Positions 50,738 to 62,886 of a stretch of 64,000 bases of DNA are shown in pieces. The notes under the pieces were generated by a model. That model made no database searches and was not told where the DNA came from. It saw only the letters and a list, made by a program, of their open reading frames with translations. The number at the start of each line of letters is the position of its first letter. Positions within the stretch are counted from its first letter, which is position 1. Source of the DNA: Symbiodinium natans (Eukaryota; Sar; Dinophyceae; Suessiales; Symbiodiniaceae); the NCBI GenBank assembly GCA_905221605.1, contig CAJNDS010000380.1, forward strand, positions 502,001-566,000, written 5' to 3'. The position numbers and the translations under genes are program-made.

Positions 50738-52320
50738 TCAGGCCGGGTCCGAGGCGAGCGTACAATTACCAAGCGAAAGCACTGCAGACCCTGTGTTGGA
50801 ATCATGCTGCTGCTGCACACACATCTCCATTGTTTTGGCTGTCAAATGGGAGTCAAGGCAGACAGCGGTCGACTCGCTGGACGGCTTGGATATGATGACG
50901 TCGCGGATGTTGGTCGCGAGGCATAGGAGGTCCGTGCGCTGGACCTCCGTGACCTGTCTGGTGCTGTCTTCTACGTGCACGCGAGAGACATTGAAGGCTG
51001 CAGAAAGCACACTGAGTGCACGACGTAGAACGGCTTGGGATGTACCATGCTTTGGCCGAGGTGTACAGAATATCCTTGGCAGCTTCACCTCCCTTCTTGG
51101 CAGCTGAGGTGTTAGGTTCTTCAGGGAAGATGAGCATGAAGCAAGAGAGATGCAAGCCCGAGCCCCACAGCGTCTTCTTCAGCAAAGTTGCAGGTGTAGG
51201 CGCTGAAATCCTACGGAACATGTAGCTCAGGCGTTGGATGTCTGGCATGTCTGGGCTTTGGCAAGACCAGCACTTAGGAACATCTTTGGTCACTCAACTT
51301 GACATTAACTCCCGGTAGTTTAGCACAGGCGCTAACCTTCTCATGCTTGCGCCCGAAGGTGAGGCGATTAGCTGTGAACAGAGGATACTGTGAAGACTCC
51401 GTGTGAAGTCTCGCATGCACAAAGTGGCCTCTCGGTACCTCCACCGACGGGGGTGTGAACCTGAATGACACCCAGCTGCTTTGCCTCGCGCGATGCAACG
51501 GGCCGAAACGAAGCGCGGACCGGTGAATTGATGCCATCTGCGGGAATGGGGAAGGAGGGCAAGAAGCACGTTACCCCACTAATGGGTCCGAGCCGCCATT
51601 GCCAGGCGCTTCATGACTTCCTCCTCGCCATCGGCCACACTGGAGACCGAGCTCCGAAATGGGCGAACGAGCTGCTCGTGAGGCCCGAAAAGCTCGAAGG
51701 TTCTTGGGAACAGGGACACAAAGTCGTGCCTTGGATTGAAAAAGGCTTCAAGAGCAACACACGGAAAGAATGAAAAGATCGAAAACAAATAAACGCCCCC
51801 CCCCCTCCACCCCCCAAACCGAAAAAAAAGAAATGCCGCTTGCCAGTGCCGCAGAGATGCAGACACAAATTCATACGATCCCAGGAGCCATGTCGCCGAC
51901 ACGATGAGCGGTACGCCTTCTGTAGGATGGCCAGGGACCAATCCTCACACGGCCGGCTGTTCTCTTTTCGCCCTATATAGGCGCCTGCTCTGGCATCAGG
52001 TCTACCTGTAGGCACACTTACCAATGTCAAGCTCCTCTGTGCTACGTATGAAACTCAACGATTCTCCTAGCTTTGCCATTCACTGAGCCCTCGGCTCTGC
52101 AATTGGCTGGCACCTGGTTTCTCATAATGTAGAGAAGTTCCTCCGCATCTGCTCGGAGTTTCACCCAATCCTGCGCGCTGTACCTGCGGTCTGACTCAAG
52201 GGGGGTAAAGGCGTTGGGGAACACTAAACATTGGATTGCACAGGTCCCGAGATCTTGAGGCATAACCGTACATGTATTTGCAGCATCTAAGGCTTTGATC
52301 TCGCCACTGCACACCACCGT
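50738..52320 (-). CDS. Unassigned coding-like exons
   Basis: Several minus-strand frames look like exons of one unknown gene. One near 52317-52042 reads SAQDWVKLRADAEELLYIMR before an AACCAG|GTGCCA donor. About 51770-51590 reads DFVSLFPRTFELFGPHEQLV and ADGEEEVMKRLAMAA. About 51545-51330 follows a CCCGCAG acceptor and reads SSWVSFRFTPPSVEVPRGHF, with a GTACCG donor candidate after GTCGGTGGAG. Near 51090-50850 is a frame with AVLRRALSVLSAAFNVSRVH and VTEVQRTDLLCLATNIRDVI. Frames compete in places and the joins are not fixed. No family is recognised. The position just upstream of the TPR gene, in the same direction, fits the gene block. Confidence 0.4.
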
Positions 52321-52550
52321 ATGAAAAAAACATCCCCTTCTCCATATGAGAAGGTCCCCAGGTTCGCTTGGCGACAGTCTTAGAGGCGTTTACTCACAAC
52401 TCTGGGATCCAGAGAGCACCTCACGACGCCGCTCTCCGGACGGAAGAGGCCGCGCTTGGTTTTCACAAGCTCCTCCGCCACGGGAACTTCCACGATCGCG
52501 CGATCCACCGGCCGCAGATCTCCGCTCTTCCAGCGAGGCCAGCCTCAGGG

Positions 52551-52562
52551 AGGGGGGGGGGG
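52551..52562. repeat. G homopolymer
   Basis: A run of about 12 G preceded by GGGA, lying upstream of the unassigned exon cluster on the minus strand. Confidence 0.7.
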
Positions 52563-52799
52563 TTTCGTCTCTGCGGCTTCGTCCAAGGAGAGTTGGAGGT
52601 TAGATGGACCCATGAAGGCCTGGGCACCATGCAGGTCGTGAAGGAATGGGTCACTTGATGGGCCAAGGCACGAGGCCTAAACGGCTGATGCGGCTCCATG
52701 TCGGTCATGTCGGCCTCCATGCAAAGACTGGGAGGAGATTGAGGGGGGTACGTTAGCATGCTTTCTGATACTTTAATATATTTGATACTTTATACTAGT

Positions 52800-54370
52800 T
52801 ATGCCTTACTAGCCTGAGCCCATTCGCCAAGTCTGCATGCAGAGGGAGGGCGAAATACAAATTCTAGCCTAGGATGGCCTGACATGCGCAAGTCCCACTT
52901 CACTGAATACATCACGTGCTCTCACTCACAGCTTCCAAAGAAGCAGGATGTGTCAGATTCACAAACCAACACTTCTGGATTAGGTTTCTGTGCGTGGGGG
53001 TGCGGAGGCACCTCGGCAACAGCAGTCTGCAGGATTGCAGCAGGCCTCGAGAAAGAGCTGCTTGAGAAGTGCGACTCTGAGAAACGGTTCTGCTACATGC
53101 TGCACTTCGAAGAAAGCGGTGCTAACTTTCACGTTCGAATCCAAAAGTGCAAGTTTCATGCAAATCTACCTTGCTTGTTGCTGTTTGGGTTCGCTATGGT
53201 TCGCTCAATGCTCCCATTGCTACACATGTGCTTGCTCAGGCGTCTCCAGTAGCAGGACATGGACATGACTACCCGCGCCTGTCAGCAACGGTGCCATTGC
53301 TGAGGTATGGCATGAGCAAGAGTGGGAGTCCAGAAACATAAAAAGACAAATATGCAGCTGATATATAACGATGACGGACGTGCTTTGTAGGGTGGTTAAG
53401 AATTGAATCGATAGCGTACTTGCAGATTGTTCTGATCAAGCATCTCGGTGACGCATCTCATGCATATAAAGTCGGCCTGTTTGAGCCGCCTGCAGAGGTG
53501 ACATCTTCACGCATCGGCACTCCGCACATGTCTGCCTGCGTGCCTTGCAAGCACATTTCGTCATGTAGCGGCCTTGCTACCGTCCTACTACTTCTGCTCT
53601 TCCCGTTGCTGCTGCTATTGTAAGCTGCTGCGCTAGAACTGCTTCTCCGATGTTTGTCAGTGCATTGTCATTCTTGCCACTACAAGTTGGGCTTTCCATG
53701 GCTTTCCTCACGAGCACAGGTTGGACTCTTCAGCGCAGCAAGTCTCTCTCTTGGCGAATCATGGAACATGATGCTGTTGGCAGAGTTCTCCGCGGGACCG
53801 AAGGACGAATCGTCCTCATCTGCCGGCAGCCTCCCTACCGAGCTGAGGGCAGCCGGACTGGTCATCGTCGGACAGGCCACAAGGCCCCTCCACGAGCTCC
53901 TCTGGGAGAGGGCACGCAGCACATCAACAGCACATCACAGCACATCACAGCAACAGCACATCGCAGCACATCACAGAAAGGCTCTCCAAAAAACTTGAGG
54001 AAGCCAGAATTCTTCCATTGCAGCGTGCGGGGAGCAGAGTCCCGGCCTCGGCCATGTCACAGCGCGACCGCTTGCCGCGCAGCTCTTGCGTGGCCAGCGG
54101 CTGAGGAAACCTCCGCTCTTGCCACTGTATGGCCTCGGGAAAATACACGTCAATCTTGCATCTTCTTCTGTGTAAGAGAGCAGCAAAGAGAACCAACTCC
54201 CAGCATGCAATTTCAAACTTAAATGCAGGGCTGGGTATGTCAGACTCTGGCCATGCAGATTGGAAACCAGACTCACGGGTCTCCCATAAGCTCGTGGCAA
54301 GCTGAAGCGCAGCATACTCTGAGGCAAGCATGGATTTCCTTAGCGCAAGCTAAACCATCAAACCCTAAAA
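52800..54370. other. Intergenic, no supported gene
   Basis: Downstream of the sulfotransferase-like gene. A plus frame 53650-54222 (190 codons) covers a CACATCACAG repeat and has no domain. The minus frames here overlap it and are equally unsupported. Confidence 0.45.
53926..53975. repeat. Short CACATCACAG repeat
   Basis: Tandem CAGCACATCA words, with one CAACAG interruption and one CGCAG variant. It is similar in unit length to the other 9-11 base repeats in the window. Confidence 0.75.
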
Positions 54371-54380
54371 CGGCTAGAGG

Positions 54381-55896
54381 TTACGAAGGCTGGTTGCTTC
54401 CTTGAAGCCTCTCCTCTGCCACTGCTGCGTTGCATATTGGACAGTCCAGCCTGCACACCATGCTGGCAAGCCGCAGAACGTTTTGGAGGCTGGAATTCTG
54501 GCACAAGTCCGTTCGGTATCCCAGTCGAAAGTTGTAGCGCTTGAAGATCGTTTCTGCTGCGAACGGCTGTGTCGCACCGAGCCAGGCGGCCAGCTTCCCG
54601 TAAGTCTGCCGTGGAAACTCCCGGAGAGATGCCTGGTGGACGATAAAGAGCCTTCGGTGTCCGAAAAGCTTGATGAGTTCTTCAACGTGGGATCCAAAGG
54701 CCTGGTTCTTGGCCCACTTTCGCTGATTCCCGATGAGCGCCCGTGCACTCCGGTCGCAATCCTTCCGGGTGTTCAAGTGCCGGGGGATGGCATCGAAGCG
54801 CCGGACCGCGGCATCGAAATCCTCATGGCAGTAGTGATGGTACAGGAAGAGCTTCTCCAACCGTCGGAGCGGATCACAGACCACAAGGACCACCTTCACC
54901 GTCTTCATCAGGTAAAGGGCGTAGTAGGACAAAGGGTAAGTGACAATGACTGGGTTGTTGAGACCCAGCAGCTTGGTAGCATCATTGGCATCTCCTTTGC
55001 CTGCGTAGCTGGCACGATGCTTTGCAACCTGCTGCTTGGTGGGTACAAACTTGGACAACTGCCCCTGGCCAAACAAAGTATAGTCTTCCTCTGACTTTCC
55101 CAGAGTAAAGTCGATCTCAGGATGCTGATACAGGTTATTGAGAACTGACTGAGTGCCACAACGACCGACGCCGGCAACCGCGAAGTCCATTGAAATGCTC
55201 CGCCAGTTTGTGAGCTCGTCGGCCGCCACATCCTCGAAAGGTGGAGGGCGGACGTGCAACCGACAAACGTTGTAAATGAGCCTCTGCATGGCAAGTGGGC
55301 CGACGTCACCCTCGCAGACTGAAGGGGCACAGAAGATCCCGTAGAGGATCTGCCCCAAAGCGTCACCGGGCTCGCCGAGGCAGGTGGACACTTCGCGAGC
55401 AAGAGAGGCATTTCTCTTCCCGAGCGTTGCTAGATAAGACATGAGGTGGAAGCCGACTTCCCACGACCGCCCGCCGACCATCTGGCAGCACTCCTTAATT
55501 GCCCAGATTTGCCCAGGGCATGTGCTGTAGGGCGAGGCCTTCAATGGACCTTCACTTTCCAGGTCATAACAAGTAAAGGAGACTCTAAGTCTTTTGGGTC
55601 CCAGATTCGACATCTTTCGTGGCCTCCACCATGAAGCCAAGCAGGGTATTGCGGTCCTCGTAGTGCATGCCCAGTCGAAACGTTGCCGGCATCCCGTCCC
55701 TGCATGGCGGCCTGCAAGGGAACAAGCCCCCTCCCCAAAACGGCTGAACTTGTTGTTGCAGCTTTGTTCTGGAGAATGTTTTGGGCAATCGTGTTTGCTT
55801 GTGCCACCGCCTGAAATTGGCGTAGGCCTGTCGACACGTTTCTTGGCCCGCAGCGCTTGCCAGCAGAGCAAGAGCCCACAGCAGCCATGTTGCCAT
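54381..55896 (-). CDS. Secreted or Golgi sulfotransferase-like protein, 3 exons
   Basis: Predicted 443 residues, probably a PAPS-dependent sulfotransferase fold enzyme entering the secretory pathway. Exon 1 is 55896-55799: a signal peptide or anchor MATWLLWALALLASAAG, then CRQAYANFRRWHK. Exon 2 is 55699-55624: DGMPATFRLGMHYEDRNTLL. Exon 3 is 55538-54381. Both introns are GC-AG and the joins keep frame (exons 1 and 2 total exactly 58 codons). The 5'-phosphosulfate loop is AVAGVGRCGTQSVLNNLYQH, and a 3'-phosphate-binding-like stretch is VVLVVCDPLRRLEKLFLYHH, where the usual serine appears replaced. The cysteine-rich N-terminal part (about 190 residues) is not a family I recognise. A GTGCAG site about 20 bases upstream of the start could be a trans-splice acceptor. 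The substrate is unknown. A catalytically altered family member is possible. Confidence 0.78.
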
Positions 55897-55927
55897 GGCA
55901 TGTAGTCATCTGCACGACCTATTCTAC

Positions 55928-56480
55928 CTATATGTCGAATTTGTGACCAACACCGACTCGAATACCCTCAGCTATCTCACAAACACGCTTGGCTGCGGCA
56001 CGAGCTACTGGCCTAGATAGGGCTAGGGTCAAGAGCAGGCAAGGCAACAGAAACGGTGAGGTCAAATCTAGGCCGACGCCAGCCTCTAAGGCTACCTGCA
56101 TGGCACGATCGCGCTCTCCCAGCTTCAAGTAAACGCGGCTGGCCTGGGCGCATAACACGATGACAGCAATCACCGGCATCACCGGCAACGAAACGAAGCA
56201 ATCTGGGTGCAGGGGCTTTCACCTGAGGCCATGGCAACAAGCAGTGCGTTTGCACAGGCCCGTCGAAGTCCTTCAGCTGCACATCAGCACGCTGAACCGC
56301 CACCAAAAAAACCCAACATGGCAGACTGGGTGCACTGGTGTGCACCTCGTTCAGCAAGGTCTTGGGGAGCTTTCGATGCCAAAGCAACGGCCTGCATCGC
56401 AAGGAACCACGGAGTCATGAACAGGGTGTCGGTGCAGACGAATATGCTGCTTGTCAGAAGCAGGACTCTGTGACCGCAGG
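55928..56480 (-). CDS. TPR-like exons of an upstream gene (partial)
   Basis: Three minus-strand exon candidates occur. About 56465-56340 reads LFMTPWFLAMQAVALASKAP then QDLAERGAHQC. About 56279-56228 reads EGLRRACANALLVAMASG before a GTGAAAG donor. 56143-56096 follows a GCCCAG acceptor and reads ASRVYLKLGERDRAMQ before a GTAGCC donor. The patterns resemble TPR-type helical repeats. Only about 200 bases separate the last from the sulfotransferase start, so this is either the tail of a neighbouring gene or 5' exons of a longer fusion. The first option is simpler because of the signal peptide at 55896. Confidence 0.45.
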
Positions 56481-56599
56481 TCGCGGTTCCCGAATGTTGA
56501 TCGGCATGAGTTGGCGCGGGGTTCTACAGCGTGGATGAGGCAAAGAACTGCCATTCGACTAAGATTTGCCCCTGAAGGGCTGTGCATGACGTGGCCATG

Positions 56600-59500
56600 C
56601 CCACCGAGTCCGCCGGGATCAGCTCCAAAAATGCACTACACCGCGGAGAAATTGGTCCACGACTCCCCTTCGAGCCAAACTCAGAACAAGCCCCCCCACA
56701 TCTACAGCCCCATGTCAAGTTACACGTGCAGCCTCCGGGCTCTGGCCAAGCGCAAGGTGAGCCAGCGCCTTTGCAAGCTGGTTTGTTGAGGTAGAACGAA
56801 CGAACTGTCTCCCCAAACCTTCGTTTCCCGGGGCTGCACAGCGTCGCCCTTTAACTTGCCACCAAGCTTCATCCGTCGGGGTAAGGTTTGCGGTGGTTTA
56901 ATTACACGGGTCCCGCACTTGCCACAGATTTGGATTCTAGATGATCCTCACAAAACACCCGACGGAGTGGCTGCGAACAAGGTCTTTGAGCAACGACCAC
57001 GCTGCACAATTGAGACGCAGCAAATCGCACGAGCAGTCTTCAAGGCACAAGGGACCCTGCTCAAACCCACGGCCAGAGTAGCCAGTCGAACACTTTAAAC
57101 CTGGTCTTGTTGCTACTGCTCAAGCTCGCAACACTTTCCAACACTTTCAGCTCTGGCCCGACAAGACAAGTTTTCTGCAACTTGGCCCCTGACGGCAATG
57201 CTGCTAGCGGTAGCCTGACCCGGCCTGAGCCACGCGTTTCGATTGCATTGCACGCCGGACGTGTCACGCTGCTCAATGTCTGGTAACTTTGTAAGCTTCA
57301 GGCACATCACCCAGCTCCTATTGTAACATGTGGAACATGCATGCAACGACAAGTCAGTAGAAGTATAAGCCTTGTATGTGTCGAGCGTGGCGGCATGCTC
57401 TGCAGAAAACACTTGTGGTTTCTACACGAGAGCTTCGTGAGGTAGCGGACGGGATGTCTACTGGAACTCAAAAACATGCTGGAGGAAAACGAGACAAAGA
57501 GAGGCAAAGCAACAGCAGCGTCCTTGAAAGCAGAGGCTGCTGCATGAGCCTCTTTCAAAGCCTGCCGCACTCAACCAGGGCTGCTTTCAAGTCTCTCCCC
57601 CCCAATTCTGGGCTACTCGTGCACTTTCATGTTACAGCGGCAGTAAGGATGGCTAGTGTGATGCCCCATCAAATCAAAGCACATTGTCACCTGTAGCGAA
57701 ACGCTGGAACCTCAGCAGGGCGGCCACTCGCCAAGTGGCTACGCGAAACCTCGCCAAGTAAGCTCGGCAATCAGACTAAGCTGTGGGGAATTCGAGACTT
57801 GCATGTACAAAAGCGCCTGCACTTGGAATCCGAAGCTACTTGGGAGTGCGTGATGCTGTGCATGAAAGACGCTTTTTCTCTCTTTGTCTGGCGCTTAGCT
57901 CTGACAGTTTGGCAATGCTGTCTCATCCTCTGGGCATTGTCGTGGCAGCAATGCTTGTATGCATTTTTTGCCGCGTAGCTAACTTTGCGAAGCAACATGC
58001 TCCCTGCTGGACCTGATGCCTGGCTATGAAGCAGCCTTGGCCGGAAGCCACAGGTCTGAACAGAGTAAAGTGCAGGAGGAATCCAGGCTAGGTCACAACA
58101 TCAGTTGAACCAAGCCTTCAAAAACTCCACTACCCATGCCCCCGACTCTACCTTTGATCAGTCTTAGGGCCACAGAACTTGCTTTCCAAACATATTCCGT
58201 TGAAGCTGAGTCTTTTGCTTCTTCCATGCTCCCTCAAACTTGTCTCGCAGATTGAAAGCACAGCCAAGCACCTTCGAAAAATAAGCAAAAGCAAGAACCT
58301 CCAAAACGCCATCTGCAACAGAAGTGTCCGGAGTTATCTGCTTTCTTCGGCTTCTGGTGCTTGGAGTTGGTCGCTTCTCTCGCGCTGAGGAAGCAAATTG
58401 ACCTAACTATCATTCACAAGTGCCCTGAGGCCCTGAGGTGTAGCAGACGATACAGAAAGCTATCGCCACAAATCCTACTTGCTACACGGGTTTGTGAGGG
58501 AGAAGATCACTGTAGCATGCACCTCGCGTGGCATGCGGTGGAGAACTGCGCTGGCACTTGCTCTATGAACACCAGCGCTGCTCGCATCTGGGTGCCATGC
58601 AGCATCGTCGCGCTTTGAGCATCCAACCAGGACTTGTATTGTCAGATTTCAATAGTGCTGCGGTGTCAGGAACCTTTCTCAAAACCCGAAACCGGACACC
58701 AGTAGAAGGATCAAGCTCAAGCTACACTCAAACCGCAAGCATGTCATGGCCGGACCCTGTCGCCAGCATTCAACTGATTTCAGCTGTACATGAGCGGTTT
58801 GTCCAAAAAGGGATTGGGGCCGACATCTGATGTCGTCTGGATCTACTATCTCTTCTGGATCAAGTATTGTATTACTATATTTACTTTATGGCCACCTGCT
58901 ATCAAATCAGATGTGTTGCTAGATCTCGCTTGCCGGCAGGAGGATTAAAAGAGTCCAGGTGAAGCTCAGAGCTTACCAGGAACTTAAACTGCTCAGAACT
59001 CCCGAGGCGTTCTATCTTAACCTGAACCTTCTACTGATTCTGCTGTGTGCGCACCATTGGTACTTCAGAACACGGACGAACGCTCGAGCACCAGCACTAA
59101 GGAACGACACTCCAACCTTGGCGGTTGCATAACGCACTGCCTCCAGCATGCCAGAACTTTGAAGTCACGAGTGATGGCTCGACTCACCACATTTCACCCA
59201 GGCAGGCTGAGAGTCTTTCGTGCACTCTCTAGGCCTAGCACATCCCAATGCACCAAGTCAAATAGTAATCTTGCAGATGACGGCGGGGCCAGCACTTTCA
59301 GCAGGATTTCGCTTGCGGTGTCTGTGTTTTATGGTGCTCGGCCCCACTCACATTCTCCATCCACTTTCTCGAAATAGACATGTTTTTGTTCAGAACCGCC
59401 TCTGTCGAAGCTGCTGAACAGGACAGCGATGACAACACTTCCGCGAGCCGCGCATCAGCACCCTCAGCAGCATTCAACAAATGCAAGGTCAATCACAACA

Positions 59501-62180
59501 ACACTCGAAAGTGAGTGGAATGTCCTCCACGCCGGCGCTAAAGGATGCGAGCGCCACAGACAAGTTGACTGACTTTTGCTCGAGAGTGTCTGTCAAAGCG
59601 GATTTGCTCGCAAAAGCTGCACCATCCAAGACCCACAAGTCGCAAGAAATGCTGATGATGGTCGATCTTACCCATCGTTTATATTGCTGGCATCCCCGAA
59701 TTCACACCCAATACGTATGCAAAGCAAGACGCAAAACAGATGATCTAACAGCCCATATACCCTCACCCAAAAATCATAAGAAAAACCTCCCCCATATACC
59801 TTTCTTGCCCTGCAAGGCTTGCTGGATCCTGTGTGGGCACAGCACAACACGTTAAATTCGACACAAATTCTGTCAAAGTGCTATTACCTGCAAGCACGCA
59901 CGGCAGCCCCTGTCAGCTGAAGGCTTCTCCGATGAAAGAAACTTGCCCGTGACTTCAGGTACAGGATGATGGCGGCTTCGGGTATCGTGGATGCTGTGGC
60001 CATCACACAAGCTACACTCTACACGGAGGCCTTCAGCTTTTGGGGGAGGGCAATGGTTGGACAAAGTAGCCTTCTCTTGAAGCGTCGTCCTACATGGCCC
60101 GGAAACGTTGAAACCAGGGGCGCACGGCTTGCTGCCGATCCTGAAGCCGGGTTCACTCTCTGTAGAGCCGGCATGGAAGAGTCATCCGCTCCAAAATGTC
60201 TTGGAGGCTTTTCTATCTTTTCTTTTCATCCCCAGCAAAACTCATGCAAGGAAGCAGGGCTGCAAAAGAAAGTCCGTCAGGTTCTTCTTCAGAGGCCTGG
60301 GCTGCACAAGTCCACACACGAAGTGAAGGTTTGATTCCATCAAAACTGGTGGGTAGCCCTCGCCCGTGTCGCATAAGGATGGAGAACGAAAACGAATGCC
60401 AACGCGAACATGCGCAGTGGCACCCTGCACCCGCGAGCTAGGCCAGCATGCACACATTCGGACGTGCATGAGCGCGTGCACAAACACACACATCTGCAAG
60501 GACAGTTCATTGCAACGCTCGAAGTGCTTCCATGAGGCATCAAAGGATCCACAGTATTCGCCTGGCGCAGGCACCGTCCCAGCTCAGACTCCAATCGCCA
60601 AATCAATCGGTCGGACCTATACTGGGCAGCGCCTGGACCAAGATAGGGAGGTTGGCATCAACCGCTGCAAAGAAAGTTGGTCTCTTCTTGGCTGGCCTTG
60701 ACAGGCTGCTTACTCTGCCAGCCAAAAAACGAATCCTGAAAGCCGTTGAACTGCCACTAGGCACATGGCATTGACTGGTCCAGGGCAGTCTGTGGCAAAC
60801 CGTCTGGCCTGGGCAGCGAGCTGCATCGTGCAGATTGCCAAGTCCCCCAAAACCTTCCTCGAATTCAAGATTCCGAACCGGGCTGATGAAGCAAGATTGG
60901 ACACAAGGGGGCTGGCAGTAAATTACACCTTCCGTGGCGAAAGGATACGATAGAAGCCCTGACAAGCCAGCAGCAGCCCTTGTTATGCCCTGAAAGGTCG
61001 GGGCCAGGGCCCACACTAGAGTCACTAGCGTCACTCGAGGCACTAGAGTCACTGGAGAGTCACTCGAGAAAACTCGAGAGTCACTAAAGAGTCACTACAG
61101 CCTTTTTGGGCGTCAAGGCCTGGGTCTGCGTGCCTCAAGCACGTGGACCAACATTCAAATGACTCAAATATCCCAATCAAGGCCTGGGGTTTCACGGACG
61201 GTCCCATTAACATGACTTGACCACTTGAAGACCATCAGCCGCGAAGAGGAGCTTACGGTAGTGACATTTAACTGGCAATCTTGAGCCCAAGTAGCAGCTT
61301 CACTTTCAATGGAAGACGGAGGGAAGCGGCACGTTCCAGCAACTCGTGCTCCTGCGTGTGCACTAAGCACGGTGCGATGAGAGAGGTGAGGACTCGTGGT
61401 CATCCGCGGAGGATACAAAGACTGAACTTCCTGGGTGCAGGCCTTCGGGGTTCAAAGTTCAAAATGGCGGTCAAAATGGGATCCGGCACTTTACTCCCTC
61501 GCACAGTGAGGCCAGACCATGCTTCAAAACAGAGATTTTAAGGAGGGTTTCTGAGTTAGTGGATACCAATTCCATGAACTGACCATGCCACACCTCCACG
61601 CCCGCCTAAGACCAACTCACCAGAATGTGAACCCACTAGAAGGAGGACGGAACCCATCGATAGCACAAAGCAGCATCCAACCCTAACCCGCTAACCTTTG
61701 AAAAGATAACGACAACAGGACCTCGGCCTTGTCCCTGAACCTTGTCTCGGGCTTTCTGGAAAAACCCCACGCCCTCGCCCCGCGCGCCCTCCTTGCCTTG
61801 CCCCCCCCCACCCCACCCGTCTGCGACATTCACAGACTGTCTCAGTTGACATTGTTGGCATGACAGCCCTCGGTCCCGTTTACAACATAGTGATCTTCTG
61901 TAAAGACTTAAGGGTACGGACTGTTACAAACTGTCCTAACCCTATGCTTACCACATAGCATAGGAAAATCTTCTAAGAACTCATCATTCATGAGAACCTG
62001 ATGCATGTGATTGAACAATTCTGAAACTTCATCGGTTTAGGTTTTCTCCATTTGGGGTTGTGGTTCTGGAATTCCATGCTCATCGGCAAATGTACTTGGG
62101 ACTTTTTCGTTTAGTCGTTTGCGGATTAGTTGATTCTTATGCCACTTTAAGGCCCGCGGTCGCCTTTTGACCCACCTGCA
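56600..62180. other. No supported gene
   Basis: Frames of up to 149 codons occur on both strands (for example 60603-61052 minus), without domains or splice partners. A CACTAGAGT-type repeat lies at 61009-61100. I see nothing else of note. Confidence 0.45.
61009..61100. repeat. Irregular GAGTCACT repeat
   Basis: Words such as AGAGTCACT, CTCGAG and CACTAGAG recur about ten times with variable spacing. This is a decayed short tandem repeat. Confidence 0.7.
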
Positions 62181-62190
62181 AAACTTCAGC

Positions 62191-62208
62191 GAGAAAGAGA
62201 GAGAGAGG

Positions 62209-62255
<47 letters not shown>
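62191..62255. repeat. (GA)n microsatellite
   Basis: A GA run of about 65 bases with a few GGGA interruptions at its left edge. The poly-Ser/Leu frame across it on the minus strand is an artefact. Confidence 0.92.
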
Positions 62256-62258
<3 letters not shown>

Positions 62259-62585
62259 GAGATCGATTGATTGACGGCTTGAAGGATGGATTGATTGTCA
62301 AACGACAACTCCCGCACGCTCCAAGCAACTCGCTCTCGTGACATGTTGTTTATAGATGTTTATAATCTGTAATCTGTTCTTAGACCTAACTTTTGCTAAA
62401 AAATCAAGAGTACAGTCAGCTCCGGGTTCGGAGGCAGTGTAAAATGAAAATGCGCCTCACAGTTTCCATGTCTTAGCTTGTAGCCAAAACCTGCCCTCTC
62501 CTGTCTTCTTGCTTGGTTACCTTTGTTCTTGTAATGTCCCGTGGCATCTTCTCTTCGCTTCTCAGCATTTGTTACACGTCTTCGA

Positions 62586-62603
62586 CCCTAAACCCTAAAC
62601 CCT
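62586..62603 (-). repeat. Short interstitial telomere-type patch
   Basis: Two and a half perfect CCCTAAA units in otherwise unique sequence, flanked by GACC and TGACATG. Confidence 0.75.
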
Positions 62604-62886
62604 GACATGCTGACATTCTGATGTCCAATAACTTTTCATGGCATCTCAAAGGCTCTTGTTCTGCGCCTCACGCTGACCAAGCTCGGCTCGAGTGGGCGCA
62701 GGGCGCTGTGCAGGCCCTGGCCGGGCTGAAAAATCTTGCTGCGTGGAACACCAAGGGTCATCTGAGGTCTCTAAGTGACACACATCAACTGCTTATTGCT
62801 TTGAGTGGCCGGATGCGCTCTCCCTCGTGTGAAACAACAACCATCAAATCCAAACATCATTCATCATGCGGTTCTCTCGGCAAATC

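Noticed and set aside
53650-54222. Plus frame of 190 codons
   Set aside because: Crosses a short tandem repeat and has no recognisable domain; lies downstream of a minus-strand gene.
55539-55798. Reading the 506-codon open frame (55901-54381) as one intronless protein
   Set aside because: Its first ~120 residues are in a frame without family features, while two GC-AG introns join a signal peptide and a protein-like exon in phase to the sulfotransferase part.
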